Assembly: GCA_016930835.1 (NCBI GenBank)
Contig: JAFGGA010000197.1
Coordinates: 1 to 44,459, forward strand
DNA from: Deltaproteobacteria bacterium
GTDB taxonomy: Bacteria > Desulfobacterota > DSM-4660 > Desulfatiglandales > HGW-15
Direction of reading: 5' to 3'
Length of the DNA stretch: 44,459 nucleotides
Both the position numbers and the translations under genes were made by a program. The notes under the pieces are model-generated. The model worked only from the letters and a program-made list of their open reading frames with translations, did not search any database and was not told the DNA's origin. The stretch's first letter is position 1; every line of letters begins with the position of its first letter. Below, piece by piece: positions 25,801 through 34,213 of the stretch.

Positions 25801-26946
25801 ATGGGGTGGTATTTCCGCAATTCCTGGCAACCGCATGTTTCAGCAGCTACACGCCGCCTACAGGCAGCGCAGACGTTAGCCGCGATGAAGAAAAGCGGGC
25901 GCGACATCGCACCAATAACGATCACGGGACGCAGGATCGTTTCAACGTTTTGGGGCGACGCCTGGTGTAAGAATCTCGAGGCTTACAGTGATTATTCGAA
26001 TCGTCTGCCCCGCGGACGGACTTATGTGAGAAACGGCTCGGTGATTGACCTGCAAATCAGCACCAATCGTGTTCGCGCGCTTGTCAGCGGATCGGATATA
26101 TACGAGGTAGATATTCAAATCGAGTCCTTGACAAAAGACAGATGGAATTCAATCAAAAGACAATGCGCGGGTCGGATCAATTCATTGGTTGAACTGCTCC
26201 GGGGTTCTATATCCAAGGGCGTGATGGAAATCGTAACTCGTAAGGGCGAAGGGCTGCTTCCATCACCCACAGAGATTACAATGACCTGCTCATGCCCGGA
26301 TTGGGCCGTCATGTGTAAACACGTGGCCGCGACGCTATATGGCGTTGGCGCGCGTCTCGATCATAAGCCTGATCTGCTGTTTATCTTACGCGGGGTGGAC
26401 CCCACCGAGATGGTGGAGTCGGCAATTGATCAACAAACCATGACCGGTAAGACCAGTAAAGTAAGGTTGCTTGATAGCGATGAGCTTTCGTCGGTTTTTG
26501 GGATTGATATTGAAATGGAGGATGCTTCTTTGGCTAAAGAAAGGTCTCCGATCCTGTCCGCCAAAAAGGTAAAGCACCCTGCAAAAACCGGGAAAAAGGT
26601 GATTTCAAAAGAAAACAAGAAGAAAACCGTGGCAAAACCAAGGGTCGGGAAGTCCGTAATTGCCGATCCCGCTTCCCAAAAGGCCGCCTCCGCGAAAACG
26701 AGCGTTTCTAAAAGAGCCCCTCTTAAAAAACCCACTAAGAAGAAAGCATCCGTAAAAAAGCCCGTGCTGAAGAAGACCCCCGGGAAAAAATCCGTAAGCA
26801 AGAAAGTTCCTGTAAAAAAATCTAATGCAAGTAAGTTAACGGTCGGAAAATCCGTGTCCAAGAACATACCCGCAAAAAAACAAGTTAAAGGGATCCCCTC
26901 CAAAAAGAATAAAATCAAGAAATCCAAGGGGGCAAAAGGATCATAA
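25801..26946 (+). CDS. SWIM zinc-finger protein with a histone-H1-like Lys-rich tail
   Basis: A 381-residue protein. The N-terminal part (about 1-160) is shared by bacterial SWIM proteins (GWYFRNSWQPH, RRIVSTFWGDAWCKNLEAYSDYSNRLPRGR). The SWIM zinc site CSCPDWAVMCKH is at 163-174 (CxC-x6-CxH). From about residue 255 the protein is a low-complexity tail of Lys, Ala, Pro, Ser and Val with repeated KKxxxKK units (for example KKPTKKKASVKK), resembling histone H1 and expected to bind DNA. I place the start at ATG 25801 with GGGGAGGTGA six bases before; an upstream in-frame ATG (25780) lies before the ribosome binding site. It is the third gene of the SNF2 unit. Confidence 0.88.
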   Translation: MGWYFRNSWQPHVSAATRRLQAAQTLAAMKKSGRDIAPITITGRRIVSTFWGDAWCKNLEAYSDYSNRLPRGRTYVRNGSVIDLQISTNRVRALVSGSDIYEVDIQIESLTKDRWNSIKRQCAGRINSLVELLRGSISKGVMEIVTRKGEGLLPSPTEITMTCSCPDWAVMCKHVAATLYGVGARLDHKPDLLFILRGVDPTEMVESAIDQQTMTGKTSKVRLLDSDELSSVFGIDIEMEDASLAKERSPILSAKKVKHPAKTGKKVISKENKKKTVAKPRVGKSVIADPASQKAASAKTSVSKRAPLKKPTKKKASVKKPVLKKTPGKKSVSKKVPVKKSNASKLTVGKSVSKNIPAKKQVKGIPSKKNKIKKSKGAKGS

Positions 26947-27060
26947 TGCGAATGATCGAAAAATCGAGATCGTGTTCGGCCATGAATTTGGTACGATGGA
27001 TCTTCACGACAATCAAAGGGAACATTTGCCAAGGTTTCAAAATAGAATTTACATAAATAA

Positions 27061-27133
27061 TGGATTCCGGGTCAACCCCGGAATGACCCAATGTTTTTGA
27101 CCCAAGCTCGTCACCCCGGCCGGGGTCCGGGAA
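27061..27133. repeat. Dispersed palindromic repeat, copy D
   Basis: TGGATTCCGGGTCAACCCCG continues with GAATGACCC, then a second block has CGTCACCCCGGCCGGGGTCC. Core and flanks match the other copies. It lies in the 259-base gap (26947-27205) between the SWIM and DUF1858 genes, which holds no gene. Confidence 0.65.
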
Positions 27134-27205
27134 ACCATTCGCCATTAAAGCGCCATGACGTAGATATCATGATGAACCTTTAATAAAAATATAAATGGAG
27201 CCAAT

Positions 27206-27451
27206 ATGTCCGATAAACCAAAATATATCAGCCCTGAAATGACGATCTTGGATATCATCTCCAAATACCGGGAGACCGAGGTGGTTTTTAAGAGATACGA
27301 TGAAAAGGCCGGGGAGTGCATATGCTGCCAGGCCCTGTTCGATACCGTGCAGGATGTGGCGCAAAGGTATGGACTGAATCTGGATGAACTCTTGGCAGAA
27401 ATTGACAGCGCAGCATGCGATGATAAAATTTCAGAACAAACATCAAAATGA
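27206..27451 (+). CDS. DUF1858 redox-disulfide domain protein, second copy
   Basis: An 81-residue protein very similar to the DUF1858 protein at 20534-20755. The central AGECICCQALFDTVQDV is identical in both; both start with a short beta/helical segment (MTILDIISKYRETE), and this copy has a longer C-terminal tail. GGAG lies about six bases before the ATG. The three Cys are conserved, so a redox or metal-binding role is likely. It stands alone between the SWIM unit and flgD (convergent, 23 bases apart). Confidence 0.82.
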   Translation: MSDKPKYISPEMTILDIISKYRETEVVFKRYDEKAGECICCQALFDTVQDVAQRYGLNLDELLAEIDSAACDDKISEQTSK

Positions 27452-27474
27452 AAATCTTCGCATGTATGAATAGA

Positions 27475-28203
27475 TCAATTTTCAGTTTCAGAATCTCCCT
27501 CCGCGCCATCTCCAGAGGAATCATATACACAAATGATATCTGCCAGGTTCAGGCAAACATCCCCGGCCAAGAGATAAGGTTCTCCTGATTCATAGGCAAT
27601 CCCCGTGATCCGCCATTGGCTTAGGGTATTCACCGCGACCTCTTCTCCATTATTATCGGTAGCCACCACCTCGTACGTATAGGTCCCGTCTTCCACTAAA
27701 AGGCCTTGATCATCTTTTCCACCCCACCCAATCATTTGGGAACCGGCTTCATTTGCATCATACTGGATCTCTCGAACCCTATTCCCCGCGGCATCGAATA
27801 TGGTGATGACCACCAGAGCGGGCTCTTCAATGGAAAATGAGGTTGCACCTAAAGGCTCCCCATCCTGAACCGCGATTTCATTACCTTCCACCAGGACATC
27901 TTTTCCGATATATCCGAGAGGATCCGAAGCTGAGAGGCCCTCAAGTTCTGTGGAAACCGTATCCAGTTTCTCATTCACGTTGTAAAGTTGCTCTACCGTG
28001 GAGATCGCTGAAAGCTGGGCGGTCATATCGGTTGCTTCTAATGGATTGAGCGGATCCTGATATTGAAGCTGAGCGAGAAAAACAGTCAAAAAATCATCCA
28101 TTTCCATCATACTGCTGCTGTTGCTGCTACTTGTTGTATCTGTGGAGGCATATTGGCTACTTAATGTCTCCAAAATAGATGCCTGAATATTGTTGACTGT
28201 CAT
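27475..28203 (-). CDS. flgD: Flagellar hook-capping protein FlgD
   Basis: A 242-residue protein with the FlgD N-terminal signature MDDFLTVFLAQLQYQDPLNP and TDMTAQLSAISTVEQLYNVN. This is followed by the FlgD tudor-like/Ig-like region (FDAAGNRVREIQYDA, TYTYEVVATDNNGEEV) and a C-terminal acidic tail. FlgD scaffolds assembly of hook subunits and is exported by the flagellar secretion system. AAAGGA lies a few bases before the ATG. No other flagellar gene is in this window, which is unusual. The gene upstream on the same strand encodes a duplicated-domain protein that may be its partner. Confidence 0.93.
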   Translation of the reverse strand: MTVNNIQASILETLSSQYASTDTTSSSNSSSMMEMDDFLTVFLAQLQYQDPLNPLEATDMTAQLSAISTVEQLYNVNEKLDTVSTELEGLSASDPLGYIGKDVLVEGNEIAVQDGEPLGATSFSIEEPALVVITIFDAAGNRVREIQYDANEAGSQMIGWGGKDDQGLLVEDGTYTYEVVATDNNGEEVAVNTLSQWRITGIAYESGEPYLLAGDVCLNLADIICVYDSSGDGAEGDSETEN

Positions 28204-28272
28204 TTGCTAATCCTTTCTGGAATCATTTACTGAAACGGTGATCCCCCGCTTATCGGGCGATGTACTCATAGC

Positions 28273-29007
28273 TTATAATGTTGTTTGTTCATCATCGTCT
28301 GTTTTGAACATATATTTCATGGCCGCCGCACCTGTGGCTCTGGATGAGTATGGCATTTCATTCCCGTAACCTCCATAGGTATTATTGGATGGAGGTGGAG
28401 GCGGCGGGGCGGATACCTGTTCTTCCAGCAAGGTCTCCAGATCGATTCCGTTTTCCTCGGCAAAAGACTTGAGGGCATCCGGTGCATTGGCGGCCATTTC
28501 CGAGGCGTCAAAGGTCCCATCCTTCACAGCCTCCATCATCTCCTCATGGAATGTATGCATCTCTTCCTTTTCATCATCGCTCAATTGAGAAACAAGGTCC
28601 CCTGCTCCTCCGAATGGCATGGGGGGAGGGGGTCCCATCCCAATGGGTTGGTTTTCCATCATAGAAGCTTGTTCCTCCAACATGGTCTCCAGGTCGATGC
28701 CATTTTCCTCTGCAAATGACTTAAGGGCATCCGGTGCATTAGCGGCCATTTCCGAGGCATCAAAGGTCCCGTTCTGTATGGCCGCCAACATCTGTTCATG
28801 AAATGTGCGCATCTCCTCCTTTTTATCATCGCTCAGTTGGGAAACAACATTTCTGAATTTTCCGATCATACTGATGTCTATTTTTTCAGAAGGATTGTTA
28901 CTCATGGTCCAAAAGTCGTCATCTGAAACGGATGATGAAGATGATTGAAAAGCTGTTTCATAGGTCCCATATAAGGCCTGCATCAAATCGATTTTATTGA
29001 TCTCCAT
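28273..29007 (-). CDS. Protein with a near-perfect internal duplication, next to flgD
   Basis: A 244-residue protein I do not recognise. Two blocks of about 59 residues (55-113 and 139-197) are nearly identical; each begins VSQLSDDxKEEM and ends in a long helix, and the segment GTFDASEMAANAPDALK and its continuation are the same in both. A Pro/Gly linker (MGPPPPMPFGG) separates them, and a second Pro-rich part (APPPPPP) follows. The frame opens further upstream, but the ATG at 29007 has AAAGGAG six bases before and is the start. No signal peptide is present. It shares a strand with flgD 69 bases away and may be exported with it (inference). Confidence 0.75.
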   Translation of the reverse strand: MEINKIDLMQALYGTYETAFQSSSSSVSDDDFWTMSNNPSEKIDISMIGKFRNVVSQLSDDKKEEMRTFHEQMLAAIQNGTFDASEMAANAPDALKSFAEENGIDLETMLEEQASMMENQPIGMGPPPPMPFGGAGDLVSQLSDDEKEEMHTFHEEMMEAVKDGTFDASEMAANAPDALKSFAEENGIDLETLLEEQVSAPPPPPPSNNTYGGYGNEMPYSSRATGAAAMKYMFKTDDDEQTTL

Positions 29008-29158
29008 AGTGATCTCCTTTCTGCCCTCCAAGCGGGGCATCACCGTTTGCGTTTTCAGGGGCAATTCCTGTGCCGTAAAAGCACTTCGGAGAGGAGGAAC
29101 CGATGCATGAAAGGATCGATAAGTTACGCTTTGAGGAAACGAAAAAATTCAAAATGAA

Positions 29159-29431
29159 TCAGGGCCTTCGACGCCTCTTATCCTCTAAAATCAGATGGGC
29201 TCGTTTCATTAAAAGGGTTTTCCAGTTTTTGATTTGGTTGGGATGGATTTTGTAATGTTCCGCCAGTTCCTTGAGGCTGCCTTTACCGTCCAATAAATCC
29301 CTTAATACCCTAGTCTTGAAAGTGCCGCTGTAACTTTTTCGTTTCTTCACAATAAGTTTATCCGATAAATACGATGTTTCACCTAAACATCCTGTCTGCA
29401 ACGGGCAAGCGTAACTTAAAACGTCACTCAT
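29159..29431 (-). pseudogene. IS3-family orfA-type transposase fragment
   Basis: A 90-residue frame. Residues of about 30-85 match the helix-turn-helix OrfA of IS3-type elements (RKSYSGTFKTRVLRDLLDG, SLKELAEHYKIHPNQIKNWK). The frame stops after DKRRRRP, the end of orfA in intact elements, and no orfB integrase is found downstream. The leader before it is not family-like, so it is a remnant. Flanking terminal repeats are not clear. Confidence 0.7.
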
Positions 29432-29648
29432 TTTTTATCGCATGATGTTCAGAGGGTGCATTACGGTTTCTGACTTAATAGATCGCCATATGTTTAGGGC
29501 GGGAAAATTTTTCCTATAAACCAGCAATCCTTTCCCGGGATATAAATAACAACTCTATTTTTACGTCAACAGAAATGGTTTACGATTTTGAGGAGTCCAC
29601 ATATAACAATTTAAGCAGAGCCGTTGATTTCGCTTTTTTCGCTCATGT

Positions 29649-32600
29649 TCAGGGCTGATTTTTTTCTGTTATCAATTCATCGACCCCTGTATTGACATCC
29701 ATAGGAATCATTCCGGTCTCCTCCGATGTGATCAGCCCGTGGAGATCTTCGATAATATGATAAATGCAGGGTACGAGAATCAATGTAATGAATGTCGCGA
29801 ACAACACCCCAAACCCCAAGGATATGGCCATGGGAATCATAAACCGGGCCTGTAGTGAGGTCTCGAATATCATGGGGACCAACGCCCCAAAAGTGGTAAG
29901 AGACGTGAGCATAATGGGCCGAAATCGGGAAATGCCGGCAGAAACAAGGGCATCAAAAGGGGAAAGTCCTTTTATTCGCTCCCGGTTCGTAAAATCGATC
30001 AGCACCAGGGAATCATTGACCACCACACCGGTCAAGGCAACCATCCCGAACAGGCTCATTAAGCTTAGACTATACCCCAGCAATAAATGGCCGAGAATAG
30101 CGCCGATAATGCCGAATGGAATGCTCGACATAATGATGACGGGCTGGATATAGCTCCTGAAAGGGATGGCCAGCAAGGCGTAAATCATCAGCAAGGCCAA
30201 ACCAAGTCCCATGACCAGGTTCGTCATACTTTCCGTCATGTCTTCCTGCATGCCGCCGGCCCCATATTCCAGATCCGGATATTTTTCCAACAACCCGGGA
30301 AGGGTATGCTCCTTTAAAGATTTTAAAATCATATCGGCCAGAGGACGGGGCTGCACTTCAGCGGTTACGGATATCAGCCGACGTCCGTTCTCCCGTTCAA
30401 TGCTGGTGAAGGCCCTTCCTCGAGTCACATCAACGATTTCACCCAGGGGCACAAAAGTACCCGCGGGTGTGCGAATCATGAGTTCTTCAAGGTTGTACTC
30501 CGATGCCCTTTCACTCGCGGGTAACCGCACGATAACCGTGACTTCATTTCGCTCCCGCTGTTGTCGAAAGACCTCCGTTCCATAAAAGGCATTTCGTACT
30601 TGATTGGCTACATCTTGAGCGGACAGTCCCAATGCCCGACCCTCAGGACGAATGGCAAAATTCCTCTGTTGTTTGCCTGGTTGGAATCCGTCATCAATAT
30701 CACTGACCATGGGGTAGTTGGCCAAGGCGGCCGCGAGGTCCTCGCCCGCGGCAATCAGAACATCGATATCCGGATGGCTTAATTCCAGGGTCAAGGCGGA
30801 CATGGACCCGGGACCACCGGCATCGGATTTATAAAGAAGACTTTCCAGCCCCGGGATTTCGCCCGCATTCTTGCGCCACAGCTCGACAAACTTGTCCACT
30901 TCTATGGGGCGTTTTTCCGGCGCCGTCAGGAAAACCCGGACCTGGGTCGTATGACCTCCTGAAATCTCGCCCGACATATGTGCGGTAACGCCGACTTCGG
31001 CGAATATCCCTTTGACGAGTCGGCTGCCTCCGTTGTCCTCGGCGACCTTTTGTGCGGCGGATACCAAGATATCCTGAACCGCCTTGGTCTTTTCCACAGC
31101 GGTTCCATAAGGAAGCGTGGCCGTAACCTGGGCAAAATCCGATTCCACCCGTTCCATTAACGTGATCCCCATCCGGCCGCTGATAATAAAGGACAAGGTG
31201 ATCATGATCATGACCAAACCGAGACAAAGGGTCACATAGCGAAAACGGAGGGCCGCCCGTAAAAATGGACCATAGACCTTTTCGATCAAACGCGAAAACC
31301 AAAGGCTGAATTTTTGTTGAAAATGGAATAACCATTTGATCGGTCCCCAGGGGCATCGGTCCCTCAGGTGACCGATATGGGCAGGCAGGATGAAGAGGCT
31401 TTCAATAAGCGAGATCCCGATCACCGAAATCACAACGATGGGTATGGCAAAAAACATCTTCCCCATAAAACCGGGGACGAAACAGAGGGGCATAAAGGTC
31501 GCGATATTCGTCAAAACGGCAAAGGTGACCGGCATGGAAACCTCCCGCACACCTTTAACGGCCGCGGTCAAGAAAGAATCGCCCTGACTGTGGAACTTAT
31601 AAATATTTTCACCCACGACAATGGCATCATCCACCACGATGCCGAGGGCCACGATAAAAGCGAACATTGAATTCATGTTGAGCGTGACACCGAATCGGGG
31701 CAGGAAAAAGAAGGCGCCAAGGAAAGAGATCGGGATTCCCATGGTTACCCAGAAGGCCAGACGAGGTTCCAGGAAAAGGGCCAAAAGGCCGAATACAAGG
31801 ATCAGGCCCAGATATCCGTTACGAACAAGCAGATCCAGGCGCTGGGCATACATCTCCGACATGTCATTAAGCACTTCGATTTCAATGCCGGGCGGCAGAG
31901 AACCTCGCCATTCATTAACATACCGCATCACCGCCTCGGACACCTCAATGGGCGTCTGATCCCCTACGCGATATACATTGACCATGGCAGCGGGCTTACC
32001 ATTATAGGTTGAGCAGTGATCCGTTTCCTCAAATCCATCCGAAACAACGGCGATATCTTCAAGCCGGACCACGCTTCCGTCCTCAGCGGCAATAATAGGG
32101 ATTTGAGCGAATTCTCGGGCATAACCCTTGCGTTGGGCCATTCGAATCAAGATCTCTCCTCCGTCCGCCTTAATGCTTCCTCCCGGGACCTCAACGGATG
32201 CCGCCCGCACGGTATCGGCAATCTCTTGTAAAGTCAGGTTATAGGCACGCAATTTTGCCTGAGGGACTTCAATGCTCAATTCATAATCCCGGATAGAACT
32301 CAGTTCGACCTGGACGATATCTGGGTCATTTAATAGCTTGTAACGAATGTCCTCAATAACCTGACGTAAAACCCATTCCTCCTGATCACCGTATACCACG
32401 AGGGTGAGCACTTGATGTTGTGGGCTGATGGTGGAAATTTGGGGCTCTTCCGCCTCTTTAGGGAATGAGGTAATTCGTTCCACCGCGCTTTTGACATCCT
32501 GCGTCAGCTTTTGCAGATCACCGCTCGTCAGCATTTCAATGGTTACGGTTCCCACGCCTTCATTGGCCGAAGAGCTTATTTCGCTGACATTGTCCAGGCT

Positions 32601-32840
32601 TTGCACGGATTCCTCTATCGCCAGGATGATTCCCTGTTCGACTTCCTCAGGGCTGGCGCCGGGATATGAGACCGACACCATAATCCAGTCCATCTCAAAA
32701 TCCCCGAACACCTCTTTTTTGATTTTCAGTGCACACAATATCCCGCCGATAATCAGGACGAGCATGAGAAGATTGGCGGCAACGGAATGTCCTGTCATCC
32801 ATGCGATCGGCCCACGAGTTATATTTTCCTTCTTATTCAT
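29649..32840 (-). CDS. RND efflux pump inner-membrane permease (AcrB/HAE1-like)
   Basis: A 1063-residue proton-driven transporter with 12 expected membrane helices and two large periplasmic loops. The TM4 proton-relay Asp pair is in GIVVDDAIVVGENI. Family segments include VSVSYPGASPEEVEQGI, the FGVLFATFITLILVPCIYH close of the membrane core, and GVVVNDSLVLIDF in the second half. The frame extends to 32852, but the ATG at 32840 with GGGA before it is the likely start (MNKKENITRGPIAWM). It is the last gene of a TolC-adaptor-permease operon. Substrate unknown: hydrophobic compounds or metals are possible; the sequence is closer to multidrug than to CusA-type pumps. Confidence 0.92.
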   Translation of the reverse strand: MNKKENITRGPIAWMTGHSVAANLLMLVLIIGGILCALKIKKEVFGDFEMDWIMVSVSYPGASPEEVEQGIILAIEESVQSLDNVSEISSSANEGVGTVTIEMLTSGDLQKLTQDVKSAVERITSFPKEAEEPQISTISPQHQVLTLVVYGDQEEWVLRQVIEDIRYKLLNDPDIVQVELSSIRDYELSIEVPQAKLRAYNLTLQEIADTVRAASVEVPGGSIKADGGEILIRMAQRKGYAREFAQIPIIAAEDGSVVRLEDIAVVSDGFEETDHCSTYNGKPAAMVNVYRVGDQTPIEVSEAVMRYVNEWRGSLPPGIEIEVLNDMSEMYAQRLDLLVRNGYLGLILVFGLLALFLEPRLAFWVTMGIPISFLGAFFFLPRFGVTLNMNSMFAFIVALGIVVDDAIVVGENIYKFHSQGDSFLTAAVKGVREVSMPVTFAVLTNIATFMPLCFVPGFMGKMFFAIPIVVISVIGISLIESLFILPAHIGHLRDRCPWGPIKWLFHFQQKFSLWFSRLIEKVYGPFLRAALRFRYVTLCLGLVMIMITLSFIISGRMGITLMERVESDFAQVTATLPYGTAVEKTKAVQDILVSAAQKVAEDNGGSRLVKGIFAEVGVTAHMSGEISGGHTTQVRVFLTAPEKRPIEVDKFVELWRKNAGEIPGLESLLYKSDAGGPGSMSALTLELSHPDIDVLIAAGEDLAAALANYPMVSDIDDGFQPGKQQRNFAIRPEGRALGLSAQDVANQVRNAFYGTEVFRQQRERNEVTVIVRLPASERASEYNLEELMIRTPAGTFVPLGEIVDVTRGRAFTSIERENGRRLISVTAEVQPRPLADMILKSLKEHTLPGLLEKYPDLEYGAGGMQEDMTESMTNLVMGLGLALLMIYALLAIPFRSYIQPVIIMSSIPFGIIGAILGHLLLGYSLSLMSLFGMVALTGVVVNDSLVLIDFTNRERIKGLSPFDALVSAGISRFRPIMLTSLTTFGALVPMIFETSLQARFMIPMAISLGFGVLFATFITLILVPCIYHIIEDLHGLITSEETGMIPMDVNTGVDELITEKNQP

Positions 32841-32893
32841 CCCTATTCCCAAAAAAATAAAAACCCCTCATCAAACCTCTCCATAAAATTTCC

Positions 32894-34213
32894 CTACCGG
32901 GGCACTTCTTCAAAAAGTGGATTGATGGGAAAGGTTTTGGGAGACCCCTGATGATCGCCCTTCAATGAAGCTTCATCGCCTTGAATACGTATTTGCATCC
33001 CCTCCACGGGGCTTTGAAGGTTCGACACGATCAGATCATCGTTATTCTTAATTCCATCCCCGATGAATACAGTCTTTTCCTCACGCCACAGGATATCGAC
33101 CGTCCTGAATTGAAGCGCCTTTCCTTCTCCCACCACCCATACCTGCGAATCATCCCGCAACACGGTACGGGGTATGCGAACAACATCCTTTAATATTTTT
33201 CCCTCGATCTCCAGTTGAACGAATTCGTCGATAAGCAAGGGCCGTCGTCCATTATGATCCTTTTCCAGGCAGAGAGGATCCCTTACCTCGACCAGTATTC
33301 TCGCCATCCGCCCTTGCGTTTCCAGGTCCGGTAATAATTTTATGACTTCTCCTTCATAACCTTTTTCGTTTTCCGAACCTCTGCCGGATAGAACCCGGAC
33401 CTTTGAGCCTTTTTCGTCAGCCTTCTGAGGAATGGCAATCCATTTTAGGCGATCCACGGGTATGGACGCCTGGACCCAAAATGCATCCGTGCCGACCAGT
33501 TCCGCAATCTGGTCCTGGGTTGAAATTTGAGAGCCGATATCCACCTCCTTGGATCGGACAACGGCATTAAAAGGGCTCTTCATGATGGTCCGTGAAAGGC
33601 TCAACCGCGCCTCTTTAAGACCGGCCTCCGCAGCGACCATTTCGGCCTCCGCCTTTTCAAGGTGTGGTTTTCGCAGGGCCAACTCGGAATCCTGCTCATG
33701 ATCTTTTTCCTCGCCATTTAGGAGGTTCCATTCCGCCCGGGCCACCTCTTGATATCCCTGTTCCACTTTGAGTGCATACCGGGCATTGGCCACTTCGGCC
33801 TGTGACTGGGCTATGGCCAGTAAAAAATCTTCCGGGTCTATATTTAGGACCTTTTCGCCCTTTTTCAGAAACCCGCCTACCATGAATTCGGGATTCACCC
33901 ATTTGACCTCACCTGCCACTTTCGATTTAAGCGTCACCTGCCTCGCCGGGACGACTGTCCCCATGACTTGAACAACCGCCTGCTCATCCGATCGCCTAAC
34001 TTTTTCAGTTTGAACCATGGGCACGGAGATGGCCGGTGGTCTTATCTGAGGTTTTTTACCGGTTGTTGCAATGGCATAGGCAATGGCACCACCCGCGACC
34101 AAAACCAAGAGGCAAAGGAAGGCTTTTATAATAATGCCGAACAACCGTCGATGGACTTGTCTTATAGCTGATTTTGATGCTTTGATATCTGCCGTTTCAT
34201 GCGTATTAACCAT
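32894..34213 (-). CDS. RND efflux periplasmic adaptor (HlyD/MFP family)
   Basis: A 439-residue protein with a short cytoplasmic tail, one N-terminal membrane helix (about 25-52), then a biotinyl-lipoyl half (VVPARQVTLKSKVAGEVKWV), a helical hairpin of about 90 residues, and the other lipoyl half (RSKEVDIGSQISTQDQIAELV). A beta-barrel and membrane-proximal domain follow. It joins the inner-membrane permease to the TolC-like outer-membrane protein. The ATG overlaps the TolC gene by eight bases, and the permease starts 53 bases downstream. Its hairpin length suggests a normal AcrA-type adaptor. Confidence 0.92.
   Translation of the reverse strand: MVNTHETADIKASKSAIRQVHRRLFGIIIKAFLCLLVLVAGGAIAYAIATTGKKPQIRPPAISVPMVQTEKVRRSDEQAVVQVMGTVVPARQVTLKSKVAGEVKWVNPEFMVGGFLKKGEKVLNIDPEDFLLAIAQSQAEVANARYALKVEQGYQEVARAEWNLLNGEEKDHEQDSELALRKPHLEKAEAEMVAAEAGLKEARLSLSRTIMKSPFNAVVRSKEVDIGSQISTQDQIAELVGTDAFWVQASIPVDRLKWIAIPQKADEKGSKVRVLSGRGSENEKGYEGEVIKLLPDLETQGRMARILVEVRDPLCLEKDHNGRRPLLIDEFVQLEIEGKILKDVVRIPRTVLRDDSQVWVVGEGKALQFRTVDILWREEKTVFIGDGIKNNDDLIVSNLQSPVEGMQIRIQGDEASLKGDHQGSPKTFPINPLFEEVPR

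Noticed and set aside
29649-32840. CusA-type heavy-metal pump
   Set aside because: The sequence motifs and the plain adaptor fit the HAE1/AcrB group better; I saw no CusA-like Met pattern.
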